A stretch of 64,000 nt of DNA from Nonomuraea sp. SYSU D8015 (GCF_008065375.1 NZ_VJYI01000001.1:310001-374000), one strand, 5' to 3'. Shown: positions 19,900 to 29,777, counted from the first letter of the stretch. Numbers and translations: made by a program. Notes: generated by a model not told the origin, from the letters alone.

Positions 19900-19915
19900 G
19901 GGAAAGCGCTTTCCC
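19900..19915. promoter_or_regulatory. LacI-type operator upstream of the Gfo/Idh operon
   Basis: GGGAAAGCGCTTTCCC is a perfect 16-base palindrome with the central CG typical of LacI/GalR sites. It lies 25 bases before the start codon. It differs from the operator at 10713-10726 mainly at the two bases next to the CG, so one LacI protein could bind both. Confidence 0.75.
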
Positions 19916-20120
19916 GAACCGTACGGCCATCCCGCCGAGGGCGTCAAGTAGCGCCTCCCCTTACCGCTCCGAACTCTACGGAACCACCCCTGGCCGCAGC
20001 TCAACGCCCTCTGGGCCGGAACGACGCCGCCCTCGGCCACCACTCGGCGGATGACCCGATTCGCCATCCCCGTGCGCGCTCGCACCATGGCCGTGACGCG
20101 ACCGTGACGCCGATAGTGGG

Positions 20121-20975
20121 GTGGTGACGAACATCGACATGAAGTCCCGATACGAGCGCGACGGTTATGTCATCCTCGAGCAGGCCCTCGATCCCGGTGA
20201 GGTCGCCCGGCTGGTCGAAGAGGCGGTGCGCGTCTGCCGCGGCGAGCTCGGCGACATCCAGGGCGCGCTTCCCTCCGGGGGCGCCGACACCGATGACGAC
20301 GTGCTGCGCAGGTTCCTGTGCATCCATTACCCGCACAAGCTCTCTGACGTGATGCTCGCCACGATGCGCCATACCGCGATCGTCTCGGCGCTCACCTCAC
20401 TGATCGGCCCGAACGTCAAGGCGATGCAGTCGATGTTGTTCATCAAGTCCGAGGGACAGCCCGGGCAGGCCTGGCACCAGGACGAGATGTTCATCCCGAC
20501 CCGGGACCGTTCGCTCACGGCGGCGTGGCTCGCGCTCGACGACGCCACCGTCGAGAACGGGTGCCTCTGGGTGCTGCCGGGATCACACCGGGCCGGCGTG
20601 CTCTATCCGAACCGCGATCACGACGACTCGCGCTACGACTGCACCGTGGAGTCCTACGGCTTCCCGTTCGACGACTCCGAAGCGGTGCCCGTCGAGATCG
20701 CGGCCGGCTCCGTGCTGCTGTTCAACGGCTACCTGCTGCACAAGTCGCTGCCCAACAGCGGCCGGCACGGCTACCGCCGGGCGCTGGTCAACCACTACAT
20801 GAGCGCCGAGTCCCTGCTGCCGTGGGATGCCCCGGCGGCCGGGACGAACATGGCGCAGGCCGACTTCCGGGACATCGTCCTCGTCGCGGGCACCGACCCG
20901 TACGCGTACAAAGGTCTCCAGGACGTACGCCGCCCACGCATTCGCGGGAACCGGGACGGCGGCTGTGACAGATGA
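20121..20975 (+). CDS. Phytanoyl-CoA dioxygenase (PhyH)-family protein
   Basis: This 284-residue Fe(II)/2-oxoglutarate oxygenase has an iron triad visible as His119 and Asp121 (WHQDEMF) and His207 (LLHKS), with Arg219/Arg220 nearby as the 2-oxoglutarate salt-bridge candidate. Homologues hydroxylate many small molecules, so the substrate is not predictable. The GTG at 20121 was taken; an ATG at 20139 is a plausible alternative. It overlaps the following AraC regulator and is divergent from the sugar operon. Confidence 0.88.
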   Translation: MVTNIDMKSRYERDGYVILEQALDPGEVARLVEEAVRVCRGELGDIQGALPSGGADTDDDVLRRFLCIHYPHKLSDVMLATMRHTAIVSALTSLIGPNVKAMQSMLFIKSEGQPGQAWHQDEMFIPTRDRSLTAAWLALDDATVENGCLWVLPGSHRAGVLYPNRDHDDSRYDCTVESYGFPFDDSEAVPVEIAAGSVLLFNGYLLHKSLPNSGRHGYRRALVNHYMSAESLLPWDAPAAGTNMAQADFRDIVLVAGTDPYAYKGLQDVRRPRIRGNRDGGCDR

Positions 20976-21879
20976 CGGCTGTCGCATGATCTCCATCGAC
21001 CTGGTGCCCCGCCTCGGGCCCACCGTCGCCGACTACCCGCCGGGTTCGACCTTCGGGCCGCGGGACGCCAGGACGTACGAGTTCGTGTGGCTCCTCCGGG
21101 GCAGCGCCACCTGGCAGTGGGACGACGTCCTGCTGCCGCTGGCCCCGGGAAAGCTGCTTCTCGTCCGGCCGGGGATGCGCGACTCGTTCCACTGGGATCC
21201 GCACACCCCGACCCGGCACGCGTACGTGCACTTCACGCTCACCGGGCACACGCCGGCCGACTGGCCGCTGGTGCGCGACCTGACCGGCCGGCCCGATCCG
21301 ATGGGCGGCCTGTGCCAGTACCTGCTCTGGCTGTCCACCGAGTGCCCGCCCGGGTGGCAGACCCTGGCCCGTGAAACGCTCCGGCTGCTGGTGGTGATCT
21401 TCGTGGCCGGCGCCGCGCCGGCGGATCGTGCCCCCGAAGCCCTGCCGGAGCCGGTCGTCGCGATGATGCGCGCGGTGCGCGAGCACTGGTCGGACGGGGT
21501 GGCGCGGCCGATCCCGATGCGACGGCTCGCCGCGGCGGCCCAGGTCTCGCCCAGCACGCTGTGCCGGACGTTCCGGCGGCGGTTCGGCATCGGCCCGGTC
21601 GCCGCCGTCGAACTGCTGCGCCTGACCAGAGCCGAACCGCTGTTGTGGCAGAGCAACCTGTCCATGCACGCGATCGCCGTGCAGTGCGGCTTCACCGACG
21701 CCTACCACTTCTCCCGCCGATTCCGCGCGATCTACGGGATGGCGCCGACCGCGTTCCGCGGCACCGCGCCGGAGAGCGCACCACCGTCACCGGTCGAGTC
21801 CGGTCGCCTCGCGGCACTGCAGTCGCTCCTGCCCGGCACCCACGGCCGCGGGTCGCCGCTGCCGGAACGCCCCTCGTGA
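20965..21879 (+). CDS. AraC-family transcriptional regulator
   Basis: The product has 304 residues. The N-terminal cupin-like sensor (ATWQWDDVLLPLAPGKLLLVRPGMRDSF, split by a turn) is followed by two helix-turn-helix units, MRRLAAAAQVSPSTLCRTFRR and MHAIAVQCGFTDAYHFSRRF, the latter with the classic AraC signature. A GTG start 11 bases inside the PhyH gene is preferred because GGGACGG precedes it; an ATG at 20986 is possible. The overlap with the dioxygenase suggests that it regulates that oxygenase. Confidence 0.85.
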   Translation: MTDDGCRMISIDLVPRLGPTVADYPPGSTFGPRDARTYEFVWLLRGSATWQWDDVLLPLAPGKLLLVRPGMRDSFHWDPHTPTRHAYVHFTLTGHTPADWPLVRDLTGRPDPMGGLCQYLLWLSTECPPGWQTLARETLRLLVVIFVAGAAPADRAPEALPEPVVAMMRAVREHWSDGVARPIPMRRLAAAAQVSPSTLCRTFRRRFGIGPVAAVELLRLTRAEPLLWQSNLSMHAIAVQCGFTDAYHFSRRFRAIYGMAPTAFRGTAPESAPPSPVESGRLAALQSLLPGTHGRGSPLPERPS

Positions 21880-22010
21880 CCGTCCGCCTGAACATCCGGC
21901 CCCATGCCTCCCACAGGAGCGATCGCCATGGTCGGCAGGTCGCCATGCGGAGCCGTGGGAACATGGAGATCCCCCGGCCAGGGCGCGCGGTGGTGAGTGG
22001 GGGCGGGGCC

Positions 22011-23039
22011 TCAGCCCTCCGCAGAGGTTTCGTGCACGAGATCGGTCAGGCGTTTGAGCTGGTCGGGGTCGGTGGAGGGCAGCACGCCGTGCCCCAGGTT
22101 GAACACGTGCCCCTCGGCCGCCCGCCCCCGCCGCAACACCTCGCGGGCCTTGCGCTCGACGACCTCCCACGGCGCCAGCAGGATCGCCGGATCCAGGTTG
22201 CCCTGCAGCGCCTTGCCCGGCCCGACCCGGCGGGCCGCCTCGTCCAGCGGCACCCGCCAGTCCACGCCGACCACATCGGCCCCCGCCTCGCCGAGCAGGC
22301 CCAGCAGCTCGCCCGTGCCCACCCCGAAGTGGATGCGGGGCACGCCCGCGAGCCCCTCGAAGATCCGCCGGGTGTGCGGCAGGATGAACTCGCGGTAGTC
22401 GTCGGGGGCCACCGCCCCCACCCAGGAGTCGAAGAGCTGCACGGCCGAGGCGCCCGCCGCGACCTGGATGCGCAGGTGCTCCAGGACGATGCCGGACAGC
22501 CGCTCCATCAGCTCGTGCCACAGCTCCGGAGCGCCGTACATCATGGCCTTGGTCCGGTCGTGGTTCTTGGACGGCCCGCCCTCGATCAGGTAGGAGCCCA
22601 GCGTGAACGGCGCACCCGCGAACCCGATCAGCGGCGTGCCCCCCAGCTCGCCGATCAGCGCCCGGATGGACTCGGTGACGTACGGGACGTCGTCCGGCTC
22701 CAGCGGCCGCAGCACGCCGAGCCCCTTGGCGTCGCGGATCGGGTCGGCGACCACGGGGCCGACGCCCGGCTTGATGTCGAGGTCGACGCCGATGGCCTTG
22801 AGCGGCACCACGATGTCGCTGAAGTAGATGGCCGCGTCCACGCCGTAGCGGCGGATCGGCTGCAGGGTGATCTCGACGATCATCTCCGGCGTGGCGCACG
22901 CCGTGAGCATCGGCACGCCCTCGCGCACCTTGAGGTATTCCGGCAGCGACCGCCCGGCCTGGCGCATGTACCAGACCGGAGTGTGCGGAACGGGCTGGCG
23001 GCGGCAGGCGCGCAGGAACGCTGAGTCGGCGAGGTTCAC
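22011..23039 (-). CDS. hemE: Uroporphyrinogen decarboxylase
   Basis: This 342-residue enzyme converts uroporphyrinogen III to coproporphyrinogen III in heme synthesis. Motifs are [15 protein letters not shown] (substrate-binding Arg), YFSDIVVPL with the catalytic Asp, and the late [15 protein letters not shown]. The length is normal. It is divergent from the small zinc-ribbon gene; the two later heme enzymes (cgoX, chdC) lie 3.6 kb away on the other strand. Confidence 0.96.
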   Translation of the reverse strand: MNLADSAFLRACRRQPVPHTPVWYMRQAGRSLPEYLKVREGVPMLTACATPEMIVEITLQPIRRYGVDAAIYFSDIVVPLKAIGVDLDIKPGVGPVVADPIRDAKGLGVLRPLEPDDVPYVTESIRALIGELGGTPLIGFAGAPFTLGSYLIEGGPSKNHDRTKAMMYGAPELWHELMERLSGIVLEHLRIQVAAGASAVQLFDSWVGAVAPDDYREFILPHTRRIFEGLAGVPRIHFGVGTGELLGLLGEAGADVVGVDWRVPLDEAARRVGPGKALQGNLDPAILLAPWEVVERKAREVLRRGRAAEGHVFNLGHGVLPSTDPDQLKRLTDLVHETSAEG

Positions 23040-23362
23040 CCATCAAGGGTGCCACGTCCGGGCACCGGTCGGGTCATAGGCGCGAAGCGTGAGGTGTCGG
23101 AAAAACCTGCATCCGGCGGGCCGAGTCATGATCAGATAGCAGGGTGAAGGTTTACCGGCCGCCCCGCGTCCGCGTCGTACTCGGGTCGAACACGCCCCAT
23201 GACGACCCAGAGAGCCGGTCTGGACTGGACCAAATGTTCGCCAAGCCACCGCGCGGCATCGATTCAGCGACCACTTTCGGGACACGCCGAGCGCGTTGCG
23301 GGGAATTGTCAGCGGCTCGTGCCAACGTCGGAGCCACGACCCGGAAGAAAGGCTCCGTTGCG
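23040..23362. other. Divergent intergenic region, no gene seen
   Basis: These 323 bases separate hemE from the zinc-ribbon gene and should hold both promoters. The stretch before the zinc-ribbon gene contains TTGTCA and a GAAAGG ribosome site. I found no conserved open frame, tRNA or strong hairpin here. An in-frame upstream extension of the small gene lacks coding character. Confidence 0.5.
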
Positions 23363-23572
23363 ATGACCGCGTTGTGGAGTTCCCCAGAGCGCCGCAGTGA
23401 GCGCTGCGCTTCCTGCGCTGGTGAGCGGCTGTTCGAGCAGCCGCCGTGCTCCGACGGGCACGAGCCGGGCGAGTGCCCGGACTGGGCGTGCGTCGAGTGC
23501 GGCCACGCGATCATGCTCGGCTCCGCCGAGTCCACCCGACCGGTTCGCCAGCTGGTTACGGCTGCAGTTTGA
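23363..23572 (+). CDS. Small zinc-ribbon protein, conserved hypothetical
   Basis: The product has 69 residues. It begins MTALWSSPERRSERCASC and contains CASC...C and CPDWACVECG, giving two Cys pairs able to bind one zinc. Similar small proteins are common in actinomycetes next to DUF3000 genes. The ATG was chosen because GAAAGG lies about ten bases before it and the conserved start follows immediately. Function is unknown; it may bind nucleic acid or a protein partner. Confidence 0.75.
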   Translation: MTALWSSPERRSERCASCAGERLFEQPPCSDGHEPGECPDWACVECGHAIMLGSAESTRPVRQLVTAAV

Positions 23573-23632
23573 TCACGAAGGATGAGCACCCCCGTGGTCC
23601 CCTTCCGTCCGACTTCGACCTACTCTTCGGCT

Positions 23633-24217
23633 ATGACACTCGGTGACCAGCCACCGCCTCCTGCAGCGTTCACACGCGCGGCGGAGAGCCTGCGGCTGTC
23701 CGAGGTCAGGCCCGAGATCGAGCTGGAGGACCTCCCAGCGCCCCAGCGGCTGGCCCCCTACTCGGCCGCGATCGGGGCGTCGGTCTATCGCGACGACGAC
23801 GAGCTCGCGGTGGGCAGGCTGATCCTGCTCTACGACCCCGACGGGCAGCGCGGCTGGGAGGGGCCGTTCCGGCTGGTGGCGTACGTCAGGGCCGACATGG
23901 AGCCGGAGATCACCTCCGACCCCCTCCTCGGGCCCGTGGCGTGGAGCTGGCTGACCGAGGCTCTCGACGCACACGCAGCCGACTACTCGGCCGCCGGCGG
24001 TACCGTGACAAGAGCCGTGTCAGAGGGGTTCGGCAACAAGGCCGAAGACCCGGTCACGACCGAGCTCGAGCTGCGTGCGTCCTGGTCGCCCGCCGAGGAG
24101 GATCTCTCCGGCCACGTCGCCGCCTGGTGCGACCTGATGTGCCTGGCGGCGGGGATCCCGCCGCTCCCGCCGGACGTGGCCGCGATGCCCCGCCGACGTG
24201 ATGAACCCGGAGAGTGA
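23633..24217 (+). CDS. DUF3000 protein
   Basis: This 194-residue protein belongs to the actinobacteria-restricted DUF3000 family: RPEIELEDLPAPQRLAPY, GRLILLYDP, SWLTEALDAH and the late HVAAWCDLMCLAAGIPPLPP. Function is unknown. In many actinomycetes the gene lies just before the RNase D-like gene, as here, and close to hemE. The start is uncertain, as an upstream in-frame ATG at 23582 has AAGG too close to be effective. Confidence 0.85.
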   Translation: MTLGDQPPPPAAFTRAAESLRLSEVRPEIELEDLPAPQRLAPYSAAIGASVYRDDDELAVGRLILLYDPDGQRGWEGPFRLVAYVRADMEPEITSDPLLGPVAWSWLTEALDAHAADYSAAGGTVTRAVSEGFGNKAEDPVTTELELRASWSPAEEDLSGHVAAWCDLMCLAAGIPPLPPDVAAMPRRRDEPGE

Positions 24218-24275
24218 CCGAACGAAGTGAGGGCACCAGTCAATACAGCGTCAGCGTCATGAGGTCGGTGAACTC

Positions 24276-25502
24276 GTGACAGAAGAACGAACCGTCGAGC
24301 CGCTGCTCGAGCCGCGTGAGGGCATCCCGCCGGTGATCGGTGACGCGGACGGTCTCGCCATGGTCGTGGAGAGGTTCGCCGCGGGCGGCGGCCCGGTGGC
24401 GGTCGACGCCGAGCGGGCCTCGGGCTACCGATACGGCAATCGTGCCTATCTGGTGCAGCTGCGCCGCGCGGGGGCGGGCACCGCGTTGATCGACCCGATC
24501 GCCTGTCCCGACCTGTCCGCGCTCGACGCGGCCCTGGCCGACGCGGAGATCGTGCTGCACGCCGCCTCGCAGGACCTGCCGTGCCTGCTGGAGGTGGGGT
24601 TCCGGCCGCGCGAGATGTTCGACACCGAGCTGGCGGGCCGGCTCCTCGGTTACGAGCGGGTCGGGCTCGGCACGATGGTCGAGACCGTGCTCGGGCTGCG
24701 GCTGGAGAAGGGCCACTCGGCCGCCGACTGGTCCACCAGGCCGCTGCCGGAAGACTGGCTGCGGTACGCCGCGCTCGACGTAGAGGTGCTGGTCGAGCTG
24801 CGTGACGTGCTCCATCAGCAGCTGTCGGAGAGCGGGAAGCTGGAGTGGGCGCGCGAGGAGTTCGCCGCCGTGCTCGGCACCCCGCCGCCGGTGCCCCGGT
24901 CGGATCCGTGGCGGCGCACGTCGGGCATCCACAAAGTACGCAACGTGCGGGCGCTGGCTATCGTGCGCGAGCTGTGGACCATGCGCGACAGGATCGCCCG
25001 CGAGGCCGACCTCGCGCCCGGCCGGGTGCTGCCCGACGCGGCGATCATCACCGCCGCTCTCGAAGGGCCGCGCACCAAAAAGGCCTTGACCGAGATTTCG
25101 GCTTTCACGGGGCGTAGCGCGCGCCGCCACATGGGCGACTGGCTCGCCGCCGTGGCCAGGGCCCGCAATCTGCCCGAGAGCCAGCTCCCCGCGCCCACCA
25201 CTCCGGGCGACGGGCCGCCGCCGCCCAACCGCTGGGCCGACCGCGACCCCGCCGCCGCCAAGCGCCTGGCCGCGGCCCGCGCCGTGGTGGCCGCCCTCGC
25301 CGACGAGCACCACATGCCGACGGAAAACCTGCTGCAGCCGGACGCGGTGCGCCGGTTGACGTGGGAGCCGCCGGACGAGATCACCGAAGAGACGGTGACC
25401 GCCCGGCTGCGCGAGCTCGGCGCCCGCGAATGGCAGCTCTCCCTCGCCGCCCGCCCCATCGCGAAGGCCCTGTCCCGCCTGGAGATCCGGGGCGAGATCT
25501 GA
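24276..25502 (+). CDS. RNase D-like 3'-5' exonuclease with HRDC domain
   Basis: This 408-residue DEDDy-type exonuclease has VDAERASGYRYG (Asp, Glu), HAASQDLPCL (Asp) and WLRYAALDVEVL (Tyr, Asp) for the two-metal site. An HRDC-type domain follows (about 210-290), then a C-terminal extension. RNase D enzymes trim tRNA and other structured RNA ends. It follows DUF3000 by 58 bases and the two are probably co-transcribed. The GTG start has GGTGA just upstream. Confidence 0.9.
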   Translation: MTEERTVEPLLEPREGIPPVIGDADGLAMVVERFAAGGGPVAVDAERASGYRYGNRAYLVQLRRAGAGTALIDPIACPDLSALDAALADAEIVLHAASQDLPCLLEVGFRPREMFDTELAGRLLGYERVGLGTMVETVLGLRLEKGHSAADWSTRPLPEDWLRYAALDVEVLVELRDVLHQQLSESGKLEWAREEFAAVLGTPPPVPRSDPWRRTSGIHKVRNVRALAIVRELWTMRDRIAREADLAPGRVLPDAAIITAALEGPRTKKALTEISAFTGRSARRHMGDWLAAVARARNLPESQLPAPTTPGDGPPPPNRWADRDPAAAKRLAAARAVVAALADEHHMPTENLLQPDAVRRLTWEPPDEITEETVTARLRELGAREWQLSLAARPIAKALSRLEIRGEI

Positions 25503-25512
25503 CCGGCTCCGG

Positions 25513-26475
25513 TCAGGCGGTTTCCGGGCGGGGCTCGCTGGGGCCCGCGCCTGGCGGGGGAGAGGCCAGGCGGGGGCGGCGGGCGCGGTTGCGGCGTACC
25601 AGATAGACCAGCAGCGCCACCAGGGGCAGCGAGGCCACCAGCCACGGCAGCACCGCTCCCAGCACCGTGAGCAGCACCTTCACGGTGGAGACCAGCGCGT
25701 TCCACCCGCTCTTGAGCCCGCCGAGGAACCCGGCGGGCTCCTCCTCCGGCTCCTCGTCGACGGCGACCGGCCCGAGCAGCCGGAGCGTCAGCGTGGCCAT
25801 GGAGACCTGGGCGGCCAGCTCCTTCTGCTGCGCCTGCAACGACTCCAGATCCGCCTCACGGGCGGAGATCTCCCGCTCGACGTCCAGCACCTGCCCGATG
25901 GTGTCGGCCCGCTTCAGCAGCGAGCGCAGCGACTCCAGCGCCTGCTCGGCCGACTTCAGCCGGCTGTTGACATCGGCGACCTGCAGCGTGACGTCCTGGG
26001 TGGCCTGGTTCAAGGAGAGCTGCGTTCCCAGTTCCTTGCCGAACCGCCCGATCACCCCGCCGTACGCGTTCGGCGGGATCTTGAACTCCAGCGTGGCCGT
26101 CTCCTGGGATTCGGTGGCCGAGCTGCTCTCCTCCTTGGAGAGGTAGCCGCCGGCCGCGGTCACGATCTGCTTGGCCAGGTCGACGGCGGCGGAGACGCGC
26201 TTGACCCGCACGCTCATGTTGCCGGTGTAGATGACCTGCCGGTCCTGGAGGGTCACCTTGACGTTCGAGACCAGGCCGTCCTTGCTCGTCTGCTGCGGCT
26301 GCGCCCGCTTCAGGGCCCGCTGGTCCTGGGCGGCGGAGCCGGAGTCCTCCGTCGCCATCTCGGGGGCGGCTGCTCCAGTGGCGGACTGAGGGGTGGCGGT
26401 GCCGCCGCCGCAGCCGGTCAGGAGCAGGGCCGCGCACGCGGCGGAGAGTGCGATGCCGTGCCGGATTCTCCTCAT
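25513..26475 (-). CDS. DUF4349 lipoprotein
   Basis: The product has 320 residues. A lipoprotein signal with lipobox LLTGC puts the lipidated residue at Cys22. The DUF4349 domain spans about 75-265 (VIYTGNMSVRVK, ETATLEFKIP, QVADVNSRLKSAE) and includes a coiled-coil segment rich in Glu/Leu. A C-terminal membrane helix (about 280-302) ends in basic residues. The protein would be anchored at both ends outside the membrane. Function is unknown. The start is uncertain, since AAGGG lies very close to the ATG. Confidence 0.85.
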   Translation of the reverse strand: MRRIRHGIALSAACAALLLTGCGGGTATPQSATGAAAPEMATEDSGSAAQDQRALKRAQPQQTSKDGLVSNVKVTLQDRQVIYTGNMSVRVKRVSAAVDLAKQIVTAAGGYLSKEESSSATESQETATLEFKIPPNAYGGVIGRFGKELGTQLSLNQATQDVTLQVADVNSRLKSAEQALESLRSLLKRADTIGQVLDVEREISAREADLESLQAQQKELAAQVSMATLTLRLLGPVAVDEEPEEEPAGFLGGLKSGWNALVSTVKVLLTVLGAVLPWLVASLPLVALLVYLVRRNRARRPRLASPPPGAGPSEPRPETA

Positions 26476-26599
26476 GCCCTTAAGACGGCTTGCGGATCGG
26501 CCCGGTTTGATGCCGTGAATCACGGTACGGTCACCGTGTTCATGGCCCTCGTGGCCCCGAACGGCTGGCCGAGCCGATGAGGCGGTAGCGTCAGGAGGC

Positions 26600-28003
26600 G
26601 TGGAAGGGAACAGGGCGCACGTGGTCGTCGTCGGCGGAGGGATCTCCGGTCTCGCCGCCGCGTGGTACATCCGCCAGGGCGCGGACGAGCGGGTCAAGGT
26701 CACCGTGCTCGAGGCGGGCTCGCGCATCGGCGGCAAGCTGCATGCTTCGGAGGTCGCGGGGGTGAGCGTCGACGCCGGCGCGGAGGCCATGCTGGCCAGG
26801 CGGCCCGAGGGCACAGAGCTGGCCAGGGCGGTCGGGCTCGGCGACGACCTGGTGTTCCCCGGCACCACGAGCGCGTCCATCTACACCAGGGGAGCGCTGC
26901 GCCCCATGCCCAAGGGGCAGGTCATGGGCGTGCCCGCCGACCTGGCAGAGCTCGCCAGGTCAGGCATCATCTCCCCGGGCGGGCTGCTGCGCGTGCCGCT
27001 CGACCAGATCCTGCCCGCCACGCTGGTGCGCACCGACGTGTCCGTGGCCGCCTACATCCGCGCCAGGATGGGCGGCGAGGTCGTGGAGCGGCTCGTCGAG
27101 CCGCTGCTCGGCGGCGTGTACGCGGGCCGTTCCGAGATGCTGTCGCTCGAGGCCACGATGCCGCGCGTGGCGGCGGTGGCCCGCTCCGAACGCTCGCTGC
27201 TGGCCGGGGCCAGACACCTCGTCGAGGAGGCGCCCAAGGACGCCGGGCCGGTCTTCACGTCGCTGCGGGGGGGCGTCGGCGCCCTGCCCGAGGCGGTCGC
27301 CAAGGCCTCCGGCGCCGACATCAGGACCGGCGTCACCGTACGCGAGCTGCACCGCACCGAGCAGGGCTGGCGCCTGGTGACCGGGCCGGTGCCGAGGCCC
27401 GAGACTCTCGAGGCCGACGCGGTGATCGTCGCCGTGCCGGGCCCCGCCGCCTCCCGGCTGCTCAAGGCCGAGGCGCCCAAGGCGGCGGGCGAGCTGGCCA
27501 GGATCGAGTACGCCAGCATGGCCATCGTCACGCTCGCGTACCCGCTGGACGCCTTCCCCGAGCCGCCCACCGGCAGCGGCTACCTGGTGCCCCCCGTGGA
27601 GGGGCGGCCGGTCAAGGCGGTCACGTTCAGCTCGGTGAAGTGGCCCCACCTGGCCAGAGACCTGCTCATCCTGCGTTGCTCGATCGGCAGGATCGGCGAG
27701 GAGCACCTGCTCCAGCGCGACGACGCCGAGCTGGTGTCGCTGGCCATGGCCGAGATGGGCGACGTGATGGGGGTGCGCGGCCTGCCGGTCGACAGCCGGG
27801 TCAGCCGCTGGGGAGGCGCGCTGCCGCAGTACAACGTGGGCCACCTCGACCGGGTGGCGAGGGTGCGCGCGGCCGTGGCGGTGCAGCCCGGGCTGGCGGT
27901 CTGCGGCGCCGCCTACGACGGCCTCGGCATCCCGGCCTGCGTCGGCACCGCCCGTACGGCGGCCGCCCGGATTCTGGACCACCTGTCCCGGCGAGGAGAA
28001 TAG
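26600..28003 (+). CDS. cgoX: Coproporphyrinogen III oxidase / protoporphyrinogen oxidase, HemY type
   Basis: This 467-residue flavoenzyme has the FAD dinucleotide motif [16 protein letters not shown] at its start and GGKLHASEV just after. It carries [18 protein letters not shown], found in this oxidase family, and a C-terminal [17 protein letters not shown]. In actinobacteria it oxidises coproporphyrinogen III to coproporphyrin III. It is followed after five bases by chdC, the last enzyme of the same route. The GTG start lies one base after AGGAGG, so translation could start slightly downstream. Confidence 0.94.
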   Translation: MEGNRAHVVVVGGGISGLAAAWYIRQGADERVKVTVLEAGSRIGGKLHASEVAGVSVDAGAEAMLARRPEGTELARAVGLGDDLVFPGTTSASIYTRGALRPMPKGQVMGVPADLAELARSGIISPGGLLRVPLDQILPATLVRTDVSVAAYIRARMGGEVVERLVEPLLGGVYAGRSEMLSLEATMPRVAAVARSERSLLAGARHLVEEAPKDAGPVFTSLRGGVGALPEAVAKASGADIRTGVTVRELHRTEQGWRLVTGPVPRPETLEADAVIVAVPGPAASRLLKAEAPKAAGELARIEYASMAIVTLAYPLDAFPEPPTGSGYLVPPVEGRPVKAVTFSSVKWPHLARDLLILRCSIGRIGEEHLLQRDDAELVSLAMAEMGDVMGVRGLPVDSRVSRWGGALPQYNVGHLDRVARVRAAVAVQPGLAVCGAAYDGLGIPACVGTARTAAARILDHLSRRGE

Positions 28004-28008
28004 GAAAC

Positions 28009-28710
28009 ATGACAGAGGCAGCCCCGCGGCCCAAGGCCCGCGATCTCAACCAGGTGATCCGTTACACGATGTGGTCGGCCTTCCAGGCGACCGAGCCGTG
28101 TCCCGTCGACCGCGACGGCCTGGCGGGCGAGGTCGAGGAGCTGCTGGAGCAGGTCGCCGGCAAGGGCGTCGTGACCAGGGGGGCCTACGACGTGTCCGGG
28201 TTGCGGGCCGACGCCGACTTCATGTTCTGGTGGCACGCGCCCACGCCCGAGGACCTGCAGGACGTCTACGCCAGGTTCCGGCGCACCACGCTGGGCCGGC
28301 ACAGCAGGCCCGTCTGGTCGGCGATGGCGCTGCACCGGCCGGCCGAGTTCAACAAGTCGCACATCCCGGCCTTCCTCGCTGAGGAGGAGCCGCGCGCCTA
28401 CGTGAGCGTCTACCCGTTCGTCCGCTCGTACGAGTGGTATCTGCTGGAGGACTCCGAGCGGCGGGCGATGCTGGCCGAGCACGGCAGGATGGCGCGCGAC
28501 TATCCGGACGTGCGGGCCAACACCGTGGCCTGCTTCTCGCTCAACGACTATGAGTGGATGCTGGCTTTCGAGGCCGACGAGCTGCACCGGATCGTCGACC
28601 TGATGCGCACGCTGCGGGGCGCGCAGGCCCGCCGCCACACCCGCGTCGAGATCCCGTTCTACACCGGCGCCCGCAAGCCCGTACGCGAGCTCGTCGCCGC
28701 CCTGCCCTAA
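28009..28710 (+). CDS. chdC: Coproheme decarboxylase
   Basis: This 233-residue enzyme converts coproheme to heme b, the last step of the coproporphyrin-dependent pathway. The catalytic Tyr135 lies in [13 protein letters not shown], and His118 (NKSHIPAF) sits where the extra active-site His of actinobacterial ChdC is found. The ATG follows GAGGAG. It sits five bases after cgoX and must be co-expressed with it. The ferrochelatase for the intervening step is not in the window. Confidence 0.95.
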   Translation: MTEAAPRPKARDLNQVIRYTMWSAFQATEPCPVDRDGLAGEVEELLEQVAGKGVVTRGAYDVSGLRADADFMFWWHAPTPEDLQDVYARFRRTTLGRHSRPVWSAMALHRPAEFNKSHIPAFLAEEEPRAYVSVYPFVRSYEWYLLEDSERRAMLAEHGRMARDYPDVRANTVACFSLNDYEWMLAFEADELHRIVDLMRTLRGAQARRHTRVEIPFYTGARKPVRELVAALP

Positions 28711-28949
28711 CCTCCTTCTCCGCCTGACCGGCTCCGCGCCGCCCCTCCTGACCGCCACACCGGCCCCATGGACGTCAGGCGGCGCAGGAGACACGATCCT
28801 GCCGAATGCGGATCCAGCCGACGATCGCCCAGCCCAGACCAATTTGGCGATCCAACAGACGTGATCTATCCCGTTTGTCACAATCGGGGAAATCCCTTGT
28901 TCGTTGACGTGACAGCGGTGGCACGTTCCAGGGCGGCAGGGAGGGCGGG

Positions 28950-29771
28950 GTGGAGACATCCGGGGGGCCGGGCCACAGGCGGCGTCCGGCCGGTCGGCAC
29001 GCGGCGGGGCGGTCGCGGCGCGGCCGGCGGCGTCGCCGTGCCGGGCGACGGGGACTGGTGCTGTGGACGCTGGCGCTGGCCGGCGGGGTGGCCGGGCTGC
29101 TGGGTGTCAACGGGGCCTTCGGCGGCGCCACCGGCGGGGTTCCCACGGCCGCCCGGACGGCGGCGCAGCCGGAGACGTCCGGGCGGCAGACCCGCGCCGA
29201 GCCGGACGATCGCGCCCCCGCGCTGCCCGGCCGGGTCGGGGAGGCCGGTCCGCGGGCGAGCGCGGAGGCCGAGGTCAGGCAGGAGGCCAAGCCGCGCGAG
29301 AGCGAGCGGGCCGTGCCCAAGGAGACGGGGAAGCCCGGGCCCGTGGAGACCGCCGACCCCGACCTGGTCGAGGGCTCCGCGCCGCCGGAGGAGGCGGTGC
29401 TGATGGTGCCCGGCATGGACGACACCGACGGCTACCGCGCCGACGGGCCCTCGTCCCATACGGACCGGCAGGCGGCGGAGTATTTCCGTGCGCACTGGGG
29501 CCCGGACGACAAGGCGATGAAACGCCTCAAGGACATTCGCACCGTCGGCGGATATTTGCGCATTTATACCGATTTACCGCCGTCAGCGTACAATTCCCGG
29601 CACGCCATAACGTTGTGCAAGCGCGGCCTCGAATACCTCAGAGCCGCCGGGGTGACCAGGCCGGTGGTGTTCGTCCAGGCCAGGTTCGGGGAGAACGGCA
29701 ACCCGGTGCTCGCCAACATCCTCGGACCCTCCGACCGCAGCTGCAGCGTCACCCACCCGGATCCGGGCTGA
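28950..29771 (+). CDS. Single-pass membrane protein with a C-terminal extracytoplasmic domain
   Basis: This 273-residue protein is of an unrecognised family. It has an extremely Arg-rich N-terminus (residues 10-34), one membrane helix (about 35-57, GLVLWTLALAGGVAGLLG), a Pro/Glu/Arg-rich linker, and a compact C-terminal domain of about 115 residues (HTDRQAAEYFRAHWGP... to VTHPDPG) with two cysteines that could pair. A strong GGGAGG precedes the GTG start. It stands alone between chdC and a short convergent gene. Confidence 0.65.
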   Translation: METSGGPGHRRRPAGRHAAGRSRRGRRRRRAGRRGLVLWTLALAGGVAGLLGVNGAFGGATGGVPTAARTAAQPETSGRQTRAEPDDRAPALPGRVGEAGPRASAEAEVRQEAKPRESERAVPKETGKPGPVETADPDLVEGSAPPEEAVLMVPGMDDTDGYRADGPSSHTDRQAAEYFRAHWGPDDKAMKRLKDIRTVGGYLRIYTDLPPSAYNSRHAITLCKRGLEYLRAAGVTRPVVFVQARFGENGNPVLANILGPSDRSCSVTHPDPG

Positions 29772-29777
29772 CGCGGC

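Noticed and set aside
25325..25345. Further copy of the AACCTGCT motif in the RNase D-like gene
   Set aside because: Only eight bases match, it lies in coding sequence (Asn-Leu-Leu), and it lacks the inverted partner.
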